A stretch of 64,000 nucleotides of DNA, from the NCBI GenBank assembly GCA_032027005.1, contig JAVSMW010000020.1, positions 1 through 64,000 on the forward strand, written 5' to 3'. This DNA is from JAVSMW01 sp032027005 (lineage in GTDB: Bacteria > Bacillota > Thermincolia > Thermincolales > UBA2595). This document shows, piece by piece, positions 33,588-41,114 of this stretch. The notes beneath the pieces are model-generated. The model did no database searches, was not told where the DNA came from, and saw nothing but the letters and a program-made list of their open reading frames with translations. Position numbers and translations under genes: made by a program. The number at the start of each line of letters is the position of its first letter. Positions within the stretch are counted from its first letter, which is position 1.

Positions 33588-34586
33588 ATGGCGGAAGAAA
33601 AAGTTGCCTTGGAAAATGACAGAATCGCCAACACCGGTGCACCCTTTGGCGGACCTGGACCTGGCATGAGTAATAGGGGTAATGAACAGTATAATAATGA
33701 ATATGAAGGGGTTCCTTATCCCCAAGGGAACTATCGGGGCAATAATTTTTCCCAGGGTAATTACAGGGGTAATTATCAGGGCTATCCTCAGGATAATTAC
33801 AGAGGTAATTATCAGGGTCAGGGCTATCCCCAGGGTAACTTCCGGGGCAGTTATCAGAGTCAGGGCTATCCCCAGGATAATTTCCGGGGCGATTATCAGA
33901 GTCAGGGCTATCCCCAGGATAACTTCCGGGGCGATTATCAGAGTCAGGGCTATCCCCAGGATAACTTCCGGGGCGATTATCAGGGTCAGGTTTACCCCCG
34001 AGGTAACTTCCGGGGCAATTACCAGGGTCAGGTTTATCCCCGGGGGAGTTACCGGTCAGGATATCTTCCCTTTAGAGGGAGAAGCACTGTTGGCAATTAT
34101 CCCTTTGGTACCAGATATGGATATCCATATAGGGATTACAAGGATAGTTATGACCATGATGATGATTACTATCATGACTATGAATTTGACTATGACTATG
34201 ACGACTACCACTATTATCAAAAATATGTTCCTTTAGGTTACGGTCCATATGGCCAGCCTTATGGTGGTTATGGGCCGATGAAGCAGAGGCCTTTCGGGTC
34301 TTTGCGCAATTGGATAAGCTATAATCCTGTTACCAATTGGGCCAGAAGCCCAAGAGGCAATAATTTCCTCAGGGGGCTGGGCATTGCCACAGCGGGAATC
34401 ATCCTTGCCCCGGCTATTATCAGGACAATCCGTCCTTTAGCGGTGCAGGCTGTGCACGGTGCAATGTCTATCGTGGGCGAAATGAAGGGCGTTGTCTCAG
34501 ATGCCAGAGAAGAGCTTGAAGACATATTCGCAGATGCTAAGTGGGAGAACATGAACAGCAGGGAAGAAAAGCTTCAAGAGGGCTAA
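33588..34586 (+). CDS. Tyr/Gln/Gly-repeat protein with acidic Tyr/His segment and membrane anchor
   Basis: A 332-residue low-complexity protein. Residues ~45-165 are imperfect repeats, including near-identical 14-residue units QGYPQDNFRGDYQS (42-bp repeats in the DNA, 33850-34030). Next is a dense Asp/Tyr/His region (about 185-215: YDHDDDYYHDYEFDYDYDDY). The C-terminal part has one hydrophobic helix (GLGIATAGIILAPAII) followed by RTIRPLAVQAVHG and an amphipathic acidic tail. The RPLAVQ motif recurs in the next gene product. Composition suggests a condensate- or mineral-associated scaffold. ATG at 33588 follows AAAGGAGG. I recognise no named family; a role in an iron-storage compartment is inference. 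Confidence 0.8.
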   Translation: MAEEKVALENDRIANTGAPFGGPGPGMSNRGNEQYNNEYEGVPYPQGNYRGNNFSQGNYRGNYQGYPQDNYRGNYQGQGYPQGNFRGSYQSQGYPQDNFRGDYQSQGYPQDNFRGDYQSQGYPQDNFRGDYQGQVYPRGNFRGNYQGQVYPRGSYRSGYLPFRGRSTVGNYPFGTRYGYPYRDYKDSYDHDDDYYHDYEFDYDYDDYHYYQKYVPLGYGPYGQPYGGYGPMKQRPFGSLRNWISYNPVTNWARSPRGNNFLRGLGIATAGIILAPAIIRTIRPLAVQAVHGAMSIVGEMKGVVSDAREELEDIFADAKWENMNSREEKLQEG

Positions 34587-34600
34587 CAGCCCTCTTTTTT
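34578..34600 (+). terminator. Terminator overlapping the repeat-protein stop codon
   Basis: GAGGGCT-aac-AGCCCTC followed by TTTTTTCTTTA. The stem begins inside the final codons. Confidence 0.85.
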
Positions 34601-34625
34601 CTTTATTAATTACGTGAACTCTCAT

Positions 34626-34649
34626 ATTTTCCAACTTTTGTGGAAAAAT
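34626..34649. promoter_or_regulatory. Dyad ATTTTCCA-N7-TGGAAAAAT
   Basis: Near-perfect inverted repeat in front of the 86-residue gene. A similar dyad (TTTTCCA-N6-TGGAAAA) is at 39474-39493. Confidence 0.4.
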
Positions 34650-34677
34650 AAACCCAGTAGGTCAGGAGGTGAATCAA

Positions 34678-34938
34678 TTGCGGACTAAGAGCTTTTGGTT
34701 AGGAGTAGGCGTGGCCGGTGCTGTCTGGTTATGGAGGAAACAGCTTCGTCCTTTGGCGGTTCAGGGAGCCAAAGGGGGGCTTTTGGTTGCTGAAGGAATT
34801 AAAGATAACATTAAAGCAGTCAGGGACGCCTTTTTTGATTTGAAACAAGACACTCAAATGGCACAAATAAGAAATGAGGAGAAATCTGAGAGTAACAAAA
34901 CCAGAGGAGCCAAGGAGGATACAGTTGAAGACCTGTAA
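34678..34938 (+). CDS. Small RPLAVQ-motif membrane protein (86 aa)
   Basis: One hydrophobic helix (SFWLGVGVAGAVWLWR), then QLRPLAVQGAKGGLLVAEG and a charged helical tail. The layout (hydrophobic helix, RPLAVQ-xx-G, amphipathic helix) mirrors the C-terminus of the upstream repeat protein and resembles small DUF5132-like proteins found next to P-type ATPases. TTG at 34678 has AGGAGG eight bases upstream. It overlaps the ATPase start, so the two are translationally coupled. Confidence 0.75.
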   Translation: MRTKSFWLGVGVAGAVWLWRKQLRPLAVQGAKGGLLVAEGIKDNIKAVRDAFFDLKQDTQMAQIRNEEKSESNKTRGAKEDTVEDL

Positions 34939-37189
34939 AGTAGAGATCGTTCATTCCCTGCCCGGGAGAATTAGAGTCAAAGTGAAGGGATTGCAAGATA
35001 ACAAAAAACTTGCCAGGTCTATCGAGAGAACATTCCGGATTAATCCGGAGGTTGGAAGGATTAAGGCTAATTCCGTTACGGGAAAAGCCTTAATTATTTT
35101 TGACCCTCATGGCGTTTCTGAAAAGGAGTTATTACAGGAATTTGCACGCTCGCTAAAATATATTTGTGAAAAAATCAGGCCTGCAAAAGAACCTATTGTA
35201 AAACCTGGTGAGCAAAGTAGGGAAATAAAATTATACGAACTTGAGGACCTCCCTTTACGGACCCAATACACCCAAGTAATAGGGACAGGAATTGTCTTAT
35301 TATTTTTGGTTTTGAAAAGGCTTTTATGGGGCAAAGCAGGCGGAGCAGGTTCTGCTTTGGTGCATACCGTTGCCGGATTAACCACTATAATTACGGGTTA
35401 CCCCATATTGCGCAGCGGAGTAGACCATTTATTAGTTAAGAAAAAGCTGAACAATGATTTTCTGATTAGTGCCGCTACGATAGTCTCACTCCTGATGAAA
35501 GAGAGTATAACTGGTCTCGTGGTTGTGTGGTTGGTAAATTTAAGCACTCTTTTTGAAACCCTGACCATTGACAAATCCCGTAAGGCGATCAGGGAAATGC
35601 TGCAGGGAAAAGAACAGATGGCTTGGCTGGAAGTCGAAGGAACCCTTGTTTCTGTGCCCATTGAATCTTTACAAATCGGAGATATTGTAGCCTGCCATGA
35701 TGGTGAAAAGATTCCTGTAGACGGGGAAGTGGTCAATGGAGAAGCCTCTGTTAGTCAGGCCGTAATTACAGGTGAATCTGTGCCTGTACATAAGGTACTG
35801 GGAGAAAAAGTTTATGCCGGATCCATTGTGGAAGAAGGCAGTTTAAGAATTAAGGCTGAGAAAGTAGGAGAAGATACTTCAGTCGCCAGAATCATCCAAT
35901 TAGTTGAACAGTCCAGTGAAGTCCGGGCACCAATAGAAAACATAGCTGACCGCTATTCTGAGAAAATAGTGCCGCTGTCATTTGGTTTGGCTGGTTTAAT
36001 ATATTTATTGACCGGTGATTTTAAGCGAAGCATGACGATGCTGATTGTGGCCTGCCCATGTGCCGCTGGGCTCTCTGCACCGACAGCGGTCAGTGCTGCT
36101 GTGGGTAATGCTGCGCGTAAGGGGATATTAATCAAGGGTGGAAGTTATCTGGAAAAGGTGGGTTCCACTGATGTGGTCTTATTTGATAAAACTGGGACCC
36201 TGACTGAAGGCAAGCCATCTGTCAGGTCTGTGGTAATTATAGATAATAATCATACAGAGGAATCTATAATTCAATTGGCTGCCTCTCTTGAAGCCCAAAC
36301 AAATCATCCATTGGCCAAGGCTGTGGTGGACCGTGCCGGGAAATTGGGGTTAACGATGTTGGAAGTCACTGATAAAAAAGTGATTATCGGACATGGTGTC
36401 ACGGGGCAGGTAGATGGTGAAACAGTACTGATAGGCAGTGAACAGCTATTTGAGAATCAGGCTGTAAATATTGTGCGGGGTAAATCCAAAGCCTATAGAT
36501 TAAACTTATCCGGGCAAACTGTCTTATTTGTTGCTCACAGTGGTGAACTTATTGGTTTAATTGGGATTTCAGACAGTCTGCGCAAACAAAGCTCTCAAGC
36601 TATAAAGCGTCTGCGCAGGGAAGCAGGGGTGGAAAAGATTGGCCTCATTACAGGTGATTGTGCAGAAATCGGCAAACTGGTGGGGCAGGAACTGGGGTTA
36701 GACAGTGTTTGGTCCCAGGTAATGCCTGAAGACAAAGTTTCTATAGTTAAAAGCTTTCAGGAACAGGGCCTGACAGTCACCATGGTTGGGGAAGGCATAA
36801 ATGATTCTCCCGCTTTGGCCCAGGCTGATGTGGGCATCGCTATGGGAACCGGCGGTACTGATATAGCCATAGAATCTGCAGATATTGTGCTGGCAGGAGA
36901 TGACCCTGATAAGGTGCCGAGCTTGATTAATCTAAGCAGCCGGACCTTGGAAGTTATCAAACAAAACTTCATTTTTGCAATCGGCATAAATGCCTTGGGC
37001 CTTGCTTTGGGGGCGGGTAAATGGATTTCACCGCTGACAGCGGCTATTTTGCATAATGTAAGCACATTTGGCGTTGTCGTTAACTCCTCAAAGTTGTTAA
37101 CATATAATGATTCCCAAATCGAAAGAAGGTTAATGAATGGAAGCCGAATTAAAAGAGTTAGAAGAGAAGATGAAACTCACCTTAAATAA
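34925..37189 (+). CDS. P1B-type heavy-metal/iron-transporting ATPase
   Basis: A 754-residue P-type ATPase. The N-terminus is a degenerate HMA-like domain without CxxC (HSLPGRIRVKVKGLQDN). Then come membrane helices, the actuator loop with VITGESVPVHK, and the membrane metal motif C377-P-C379 in VACPCAAGLSAP. The phosphorylation site is D421 (FDKTGTLT), with GEGINDSPALAQADVGIAMG near the end. ATPases with a PGRIR-type N-domain beside small RPLAVQ proteins and under Fur control resemble FezB of ferrosome loci. Substrate iron is inferred, not shown. TTG at 34925 follows AAGGAGG. Confidence 0.88.
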   Translation: MKTCKVEIVHSLPGRIRVKVKGLQDNKKLARSIERTFRINPEVGRIKANSVTGKALIIFDPHGVSEKELLQEFARSLKYICEKIRPAKEPIVKPGEQSREIKLYELEDLPLRTQYTQVIGTGIVLLFLVLKRLLWGKAGGAGSALVHTVAGLTTIITGYPILRSGVDHLLVKKKLNNDFLISAATIVSLLMKESITGLVVVWLVNLSTLFETLTIDKSRKAIREMLQGKEQMAWLEVEGTLVSVPIESLQIGDIVACHDGEKIPVDGEVVNGEASVSQAVITGESVPVHKVLGEKVYAGSIVEEGSLRIKAEKVGEDTSVARIIQLVEQSSEVRAPIENIADRYSEKIVPLSFGLAGLIYLLTGDFKRSMTMLIVACPCAAGLSAPTAVSAAVGNAARKGILIKGGSYLEKVGSTDVVLFDKTGTLTEGKPSVRSVVIIDNNHTEESIIQLAASLEAQTNHPLAKAVVDRAGKLGLTMLEVTDKKVIIGHGVTGQVDGETVLIGSEQLFENQAVNIVRGKSKAYRLNLSGQTVLFVAHSGELIGLIGISDSLRKQSSQAIKRLRREAGVEKIGLITGDCAEIGKLVGQELGLDSVWSQVMPEDKVSIVKSFQEQGLTVTMVGEGINDSPALAQADVGIAMGTGGTDIAIESADIVLAGDDPDKVPSLINLSSRTLEVIKQNFIFAIGINALGLALGAGKWISPLTAAILHNVSTFGVVVNSSKLLTYNDSQIERRLMNGSRIKRVRREDETHLK

Positions 37190-37379
37190 ATTAGTTGAAA
37201 CTGCTGAATTAAGCGCAAAGTTAAAAAAGAAGTATCCGGAGCATAACAAAAGAATCGAGACTTATTGGGCTGATTTTGGCAAGCATTTTTTAAGCCGGGT
37301 CAGAAAAATTGAAAAAGAGGTTGATATTGATATATTATCCGGGTATTCCCTGACTAGTTTATTTAAGCTTATCAAGTAA
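37137..37379 (+). CDS. Small coiled-coil protein (80 aa)
   Basis: A highly charged helical protein (MEAELKELEEKMKLTLNKLV...) ending DILSGYSLTSLFKLIK. It overlaps the end of the ATPase gene by 53 bases, starting at an ATG behind AAGAAGG. Likely the last member of the ATPase unit. No family recognised. Confidence 0.6.
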   Translation: MEAELKELEEKMKLTLNKLVETAELSAKLKKKYPEHNKRIETYWADFGKHFLSRVRKIEKEVDIDILSGYSLTSLFKLIK

Positions 37380-37413
37380 CGTATAAGGGCTGAATTAAGG
37401 CTGATTCTCGTGA

Positions 37414-37638
37414 GGGAAAAGCCTTAATACAGTTATTTGTACTGACAAAACAGGGACAATGACACTATTGATCCCCTCAGTAGGTGCGTCTTCCGGGTTG
37501 TTCTTAACAGCTATTTACCTTCCTGCCTTACAGGGGTTATTAGGCCTAACTCCTTTGGGAATAAAAGATTGGAGGGCTGACTTAGTGACTTCAGTAGCAG
37601 CAGGAAAAATTGAGAACTGGTTCAAGAGTCATTTGTAA
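37414..37638 (+). pseudogene. P-type (P2-like, cation) ATPase relic with internal deletion
   Basis: In one frame the phosphorylation motif TVICTDKTGTMT runs directly into a typical C-terminal end of a calcium-ATPase-like protein (GLFLTAIYLPALQGLLGLTP, then WFKSHL and a stop). About 400 residues between these blocks are missing, as is everything before. There is no start codon or ribosome site. It is a different ATPase class from the intact P1B gene just upstream. The surrounding 37380-37674 holds nothing else. Confidence 0.7.
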
Positions 37639-37674
37639 AAAATGATGTAATTTTGATAAAAATGTTAAAAAGAG

Positions 37675-37703
37675 TTGACTATCCTGGTGAAAAAATGTAT
37701 TAT
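37675..37703 (+). promoter_or_regulatory. Promoter for the DUF3793 gene
   Basis: TTGACT, 17-base spacer, TATTAT. GATTATCGGTATC just downstream (37715-37727) contains GATA-type hexamers in Fur-like position, but it is a poor Fur match. Confidence 0.6.
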
Positions 37704-37800
37704 ATAAATGAAAGCGATTATCGGTATCAAATGCTGCCATATTTTTTTAATCTATCATTGAGAACTATTATCAGAGAGTGACTTGACTATAAGGAGAGGA

Positions 37801-38457
37801 ATGATTTTATTGAATTCAGGATTAGCTCAAGATGATAGTATTAACAAGTTTAAGTGTATTGAGGATTTCTGTAATGAAAAAAGTTACATAGCTGCTAAGG
37901 TTTTAATAAACATTTCACCAACCCTTTATGGAATAAAGCCCGCAACCCTTTTAACTTTTTGCAGACGCAGGGAGAGAGACTGTATTGGGTTATGGGATAG
38001 ATATAAGAAGGAGTTGGTTTTAGATAAAAGCATTAAATATATTGAACTAAGACGCACCCCAAGAAATCTTATGGTGTTTTTCTATAACCAAGCTTTTTTA
38101 CATAAACAGGTTTTTAACAAAAAAAACCTCAAGTTTTTAGCCAGGTTTGGTTACTCTGAAAATCAGACGTTAGATGAGATGCTTACTCATCTGAAAAGTA
38201 GGTACCTTGATTCATGTCCGCATGAAATCGGCATTTTCCTGGGAATGCCCTTAAAAGATGTCTTGGGATACCTTAAGCTCATACCTTTAAGATGCAGTTA
38301 CAGCGGTTACTGGAAGGTTTTTGGCAAACCTGAAAAACAAAAGCTGCTCTTTGAAAAATTCAGAACAACAACACACCGGGTTATCAACTTAATTTGCTCA
38401 GGTGAGGACCCGATCCGAATTCTGGGAAAACCTATGAAGTATTATGCCGTAAACTGA
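37801..38457 (+). CDS. DUF3793 family protein
   Basis: A 218-residue cytoplasmic protein with the family motif CPHEIGIFLGMPLKDVLGYL and FYNQAFL earlier on. DUF3793 genes in Clostridia are often beside iron-uptake and flavodoxin genes; biochemical role unknown. ATG at 37801 follows AAGGAGAGG closely; a TTG at 37810 is the alternative start. It is followed by a terminator. Confidence 0.8.
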   Translation: MILLNSGLAQDDSINKFKCIEDFCNEKSYIAAKVLINISPTLYGIKPATLLTFCRRRERDCIGLWDRYKKELVLDKSIKYIELRRTPRNLMVFFYNQAFLHKQVFNKKNLKFLARFGYSENQTLDEMLTHLKSRYLDSCPHEIGIFLGMPLKDVLGYLKLIPLRCSYSGYWKVFGKPEKQKLLFEKFRTTTHRVINLICSGEDPIRILGKPMKYYAVN

Positions 38458-38462
38458 AAAGA

Positions 38463-38488
38463 ACTCCTGCTGTATGCAGGGGTTTTTC
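38463..38488 (+). terminator. Intrinsic terminator
   Basis: CTCCTGC-tgtat-GCAGGGG followed by TTTTTCTT. Confidence 0.8.
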
Positions 38489-38530
38489 TTATTGACATAT
38501 ACCGGAAACGGTAACCAATAAAGATTGAAG

Positions 38531-38544
38531 ATGACATATGTCAT
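38531..38544. promoter_or_regulatory. Perfect 14-bp palindrome ATGACATATGTCAT
   Basis: It lies 34 bases after a TTGACA (38492-38497) and about 110 bases before the Cys-rich small gene. Possible operator; the regulator is unknown. Confidence 0.35.
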
Positions 38545-38652
38545 AAACTTTAAACCGGAAATTATTTGGATTGGAGCCTGCCTATGAGCTATGAATTGAC
38601 AAAATTAATTAAGCGCAATACAATTTAAATAAATCCATCAAGAGGTGATTTT

Positions 38653-38958
38653 GTGGAAGAGTGGTCAACTTTAGAACGGGATTTTCCAACAAAAGAAAAG
38701 GCGTTAAAAGCTGCCGGAATTATTCAAATAACTGAGTCAAGACTGTCCAGCAATCCTAATGGTGTACAGTTCGATATCGAAACTGAGATTTTTGAAATGG
38801 ATGGAAGATGGCGTATTAAATTTCGCAAGGTTTTTGCGGGCTATAGTACTGGATGTGGCAGTTGCAGTTCCTGTAAGGAAAGCAATTTAGTCCATAAGAA
38901 AGATAATCAACCGGGAAAACTTATAGAATTCAAAAGGAATAAACAGAAACTTACATAA
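38653..38958 (+). CDS. Small Cys-rich protein (101 aa) with CGSCSSC motif
   Basis: Starts at a GTG behind AAGAGGTGA. The N-terminal part looks like a small alpha/beta fold (EIFEMDGRWRIKFRKVFAG), followed by a likely metal-binding loop GCGSCSSCKES and a basic tail. No family recognised. It precedes the NifX-like gene by 49 bases and may share its transcript. Confidence 0.65.
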   Translation: MEEWSTLERDFPTKEKALKAAGIIQITESRLSSNPNGVQFDIETEIFEMDGRWRIKFRKVFAGYSTGCGSCSSCKESNLVHKKDNQPGKLIEFKRNKQKLT

Positions 38959-39007
38959 AATAAAATTTAGTTAAAGGGCATATGCCTGAAAACAAGGAGG
39001 ATGCATT

Positions 39008-39406
39008 ATGCGTATTGCAATACCGGATAATAATGGTGAAGTTAACCAACATTATGGTAAGAGTAAGGTTTTCAGTATCATTGATATTAAAAATAACCAA
39101 GAAATTGTTTTAGCGGAACCCGTTTCTACCGACACCCTTCAGCATAACCACAGTGGGTTGGCAGAGTTGTTAAAGAATAAGGGTGTGGAAGTGGTAATAG
39201 TCGGAGGTATCGGGCCGGGCGCTGTGTCCGGGCTTGAGGCATGCGGACTGAAGGTGCTGTTTGGAGCTTCGGGGCCTGTCAAGAATGTTGCCGAATCCTT
39301 TGCCAATAGCACTTTTATTTCAAATCGGGTAGTATGCGGCAATCATGAACATGGTCATCATCACGATCACGATCACCATCACCATCACCACCATGATCAA
39401 TGTTAG
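39008..39406 (+). CDS. NifX/NifB-family (dinitrogenase Fe-Mo cofactor-like) protein with His-rich tail
   Basis: A 132-residue protein: RIAIPDNNGEVNQHYGKS..F at the N-terminus, GVEVVIVGGIGPGAV and GLKVLFGASGPV mid-domain, as in the NifX/MTH1175 Fe-S-cluster-carrier family. The last 24 residues are almost all His, Asp and Gly with a terminal Cys, a strong metal-binding tail. No nitrogenase genes are present, so a general metal or Fe-S carrier is more likely. ATG follows ACAAGGAGG. Confidence 0.88.
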   Translation: MRIAIPDNNGEVNQHYGKSKVFSIIDIKNNQEIVLAEPVSTDTLQHNHSGLAELLKNKGVEVVIVGGIGPGAVSGLEACGLKVLFGASGPVKNVAESFANSTFISNRVVCGNHEHGHHHDHDHHHHHHHDQC

Positions 39407-39415
39407 AACTTGTGA

Positions 39416-39457
39416 AAAAAGCCAGGACAAGGGAAAAATCTCTGTCCTGGCTTTCTT
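39416..39457 (+). terminator. Intrinsic terminator after the NifX-like gene
   Basis: GCCAGGACA and TGTCCTGGC arms with A-rich 5' flank and TTTCTT 3' flank. Confidence 0.85.
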
Positions 39458-39483
39458 GTACTCCAAGTATATCTTTTCCACAT

Positions 39484-39615
39484 ATGTGGAAAAAGCTAAG
39501 GAATGTAGTACTGTCCGTAGCCGTTGCAGCTTCAGCTGCTTTACGGATACGGATCCGTCGCAGGGAAAAGGCGCGCGCAGAGGGAACTGAATTAGGCGCG
39601 CCTTTCTTGTTTTAA
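39484..39615 (+). CDS. Possible 43-aa membrane peptide
   Basis: Encodes MWKKLRNVVLSVAVAASAAL followed by an Arg-rich segment. The ATG lies within a 20-bp palindrome (TTTTCCA-CATATG-TGGAAAA, 39474-39493) and has no Shine-Dalgarno sequence. The 3' end is a hairpin. It may be fortuitous. Confidence 0.25.
   Translation: MWKKLRNVVLSVAVAASAALRIRIRRREKARAEGTELGAPFLF
39567..39611. terminator. Hairpin between convergent transcripts
   Basis: AAAGGCGCGC and GCGCGCCTTT arms followed by CTTGTTTT on the plus strand and CCCTG on the minus strand. Confidence 0.65.
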
Positions 39616-41070
39616 GAAACGGATTCCACCCGGTTTCTCCCTCTGGCCTTCGCAACATAAAGCGCCCTGTCGGCTTTATCGATTAACTCCTGTTTCTGCT
39701 GGGCATCGACAGGATAACAGGCGACACCAACGCTGATAGTAAGACGTGTATCATTTACCAACCTGTTTTCCAGGAGCTTCCTGATTCTGTCCACAACCAT
39801 GATAGCTTGCTCAGCGCCGGTTTGCGGAATGATTATGGCAAACTCTTCACCCCCGTATCTTGCTACCAGGTCACTCCCCCTGACTTGTTCTTTCAAGACC
39901 GAGGCTAGCTCTTTTAAGACTTGATCCCCCCTGGGATGTCCAAAACGGTCGTTAAACTTCTTAAAATGGTCTACGTCCACCATCGCCAGAGACAGGGGGT
40001 AATGATAACGTTGGGCTCGTTCTAATTCGGAGTGAAGGGCCTCCTGGAAGTGGCGGNGTTGTAAACTCCTGTCAGGCCGTCAATTTTCAGCTTTTCTTCC
40101 ATCTCCCGGTACAGGCTGGCGTTTTCTATGGCAATTGCCGCCTGATTAGCTACCAAAGAAAGGATGGTGATTTCATCCTGGCTGAAGCGATATCGGTGGG
40201 ACGTGTCTACGTGGAGTACTCCCACAACTTTACCTTTAAAGTAAATGGGTATTAAAGCCAACGATTGGCAGGGGAATTTGTTCAGGTATTCCTTAAGAGG
40301 CTCATAATCTTGGGGCCTCTCCCTGATGAACGGAGTACTGTCTTCCAGCAATAACTGCCTGATTTGTCTTGTAAATTGGATGCTTTCGCGTTTAAAGGCG
40401 TGGCTGGAAGCAACTAAAAGCAGTTCATCAGGTCCTGTGGTTAACAGAACGTGGCAGTGCTGAAACTTCATAACCCTGTGCACAAGGTGAATAATCTCCT
40501 GTAGGACTTTCTCAAGCTGCAGAGAAGAATTCATAATAGTGCTTATCTCATATAAAGCATAGAACTTGGCCTCGGTTTTTCTAGTCCAGGAAACGATGAT
40601 TCCGCTAAATACGGCAACGGCCAGCAAAGTACCTGCCAAGGCAGCAAAGGGCAGTATTTCAAAGGAAGGATAGAAGAGGAAAGCACCAAGCATGCCCATT
40701 GAGACATTAAAGGCAGGTCCCCAAAATACTCCCTTAAGCGCGTACCGCATAGAGATGAAGATAGCATTGACATAGTAAAGGGGGAAAAAAAGGGAATTAC
40801 CTTGGCCTACCGCCAGACAAATAGCCAGACAAAAAGGCTGTCAATGCCTGCAGATACCCAGCCTGGCGGCACCCGTCCCATGGCGTGGGTATGAAACACA
40901 ATCTGAACACTGTAATAAAAAGCAGCAATGATTAGGATTATGTGTAAAAAATTAAACTCTGACTTTTCCGTTAAAACAAAATATCCTCCTGCTCCCAGAA
41001 TGACTAGAACGAGCCTGCTGATGGCTATAAAAGATTCTGTTTGCAGGGAATTGTGTTTTAGGTTATTCAA
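39612..41070 (-). pseudogene. Membrane GAF-GGDEF diguanylate cyclase, reading frame broken twice (one at an N base)
   Basis: Intact, it would be about 486 residues: N-terminal membrane helices (41070 to ~40560), a GAF domain, then GGDEF with active-site YGGEEF and an I-site RGSD five residues upstream. Break 1, near 40057, has an ambiguous base: frame ...DGLTGVYN must shift by one to continue RHFQEALHSELERAQRYHYP. Break 2, near 40813, separates GIDSLFVWLFVWR from VGQGNSLFFPLYYVNAIFIS and is repaired by one added G. Both look like base-calling errors, so the gene may be functional. It makes c-di-GMP and follows the HD-GYP gene. Confidence 0.75.
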
Positions 41071-41114
41071 GCAAATACCCCCCTATCAGAAGGTTCGGTA
41101 AGGCTGTACTGTTT

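Noticed and set aside
33682..34236. 184-aa ORF in another frame of the repeat protein
   Set aside because: It is the shifted frame of the tandem repeats (Ile/Arg/Met-rich), without a ribosome site.
38458..38652. Sigma-A promoter with TTGACA at 38492
   Set aside because: No acceptable -10 hexamer at 16-18 bases; only the palindrome at 38531 is reported.
39008..39406. Nitrogenase cofactor gene (nifX)
   Set aside because: The domain is NifX-like, but no nitrogenase or nif genes are nearby and such proteins are widespread metal or Fe-S carriers.
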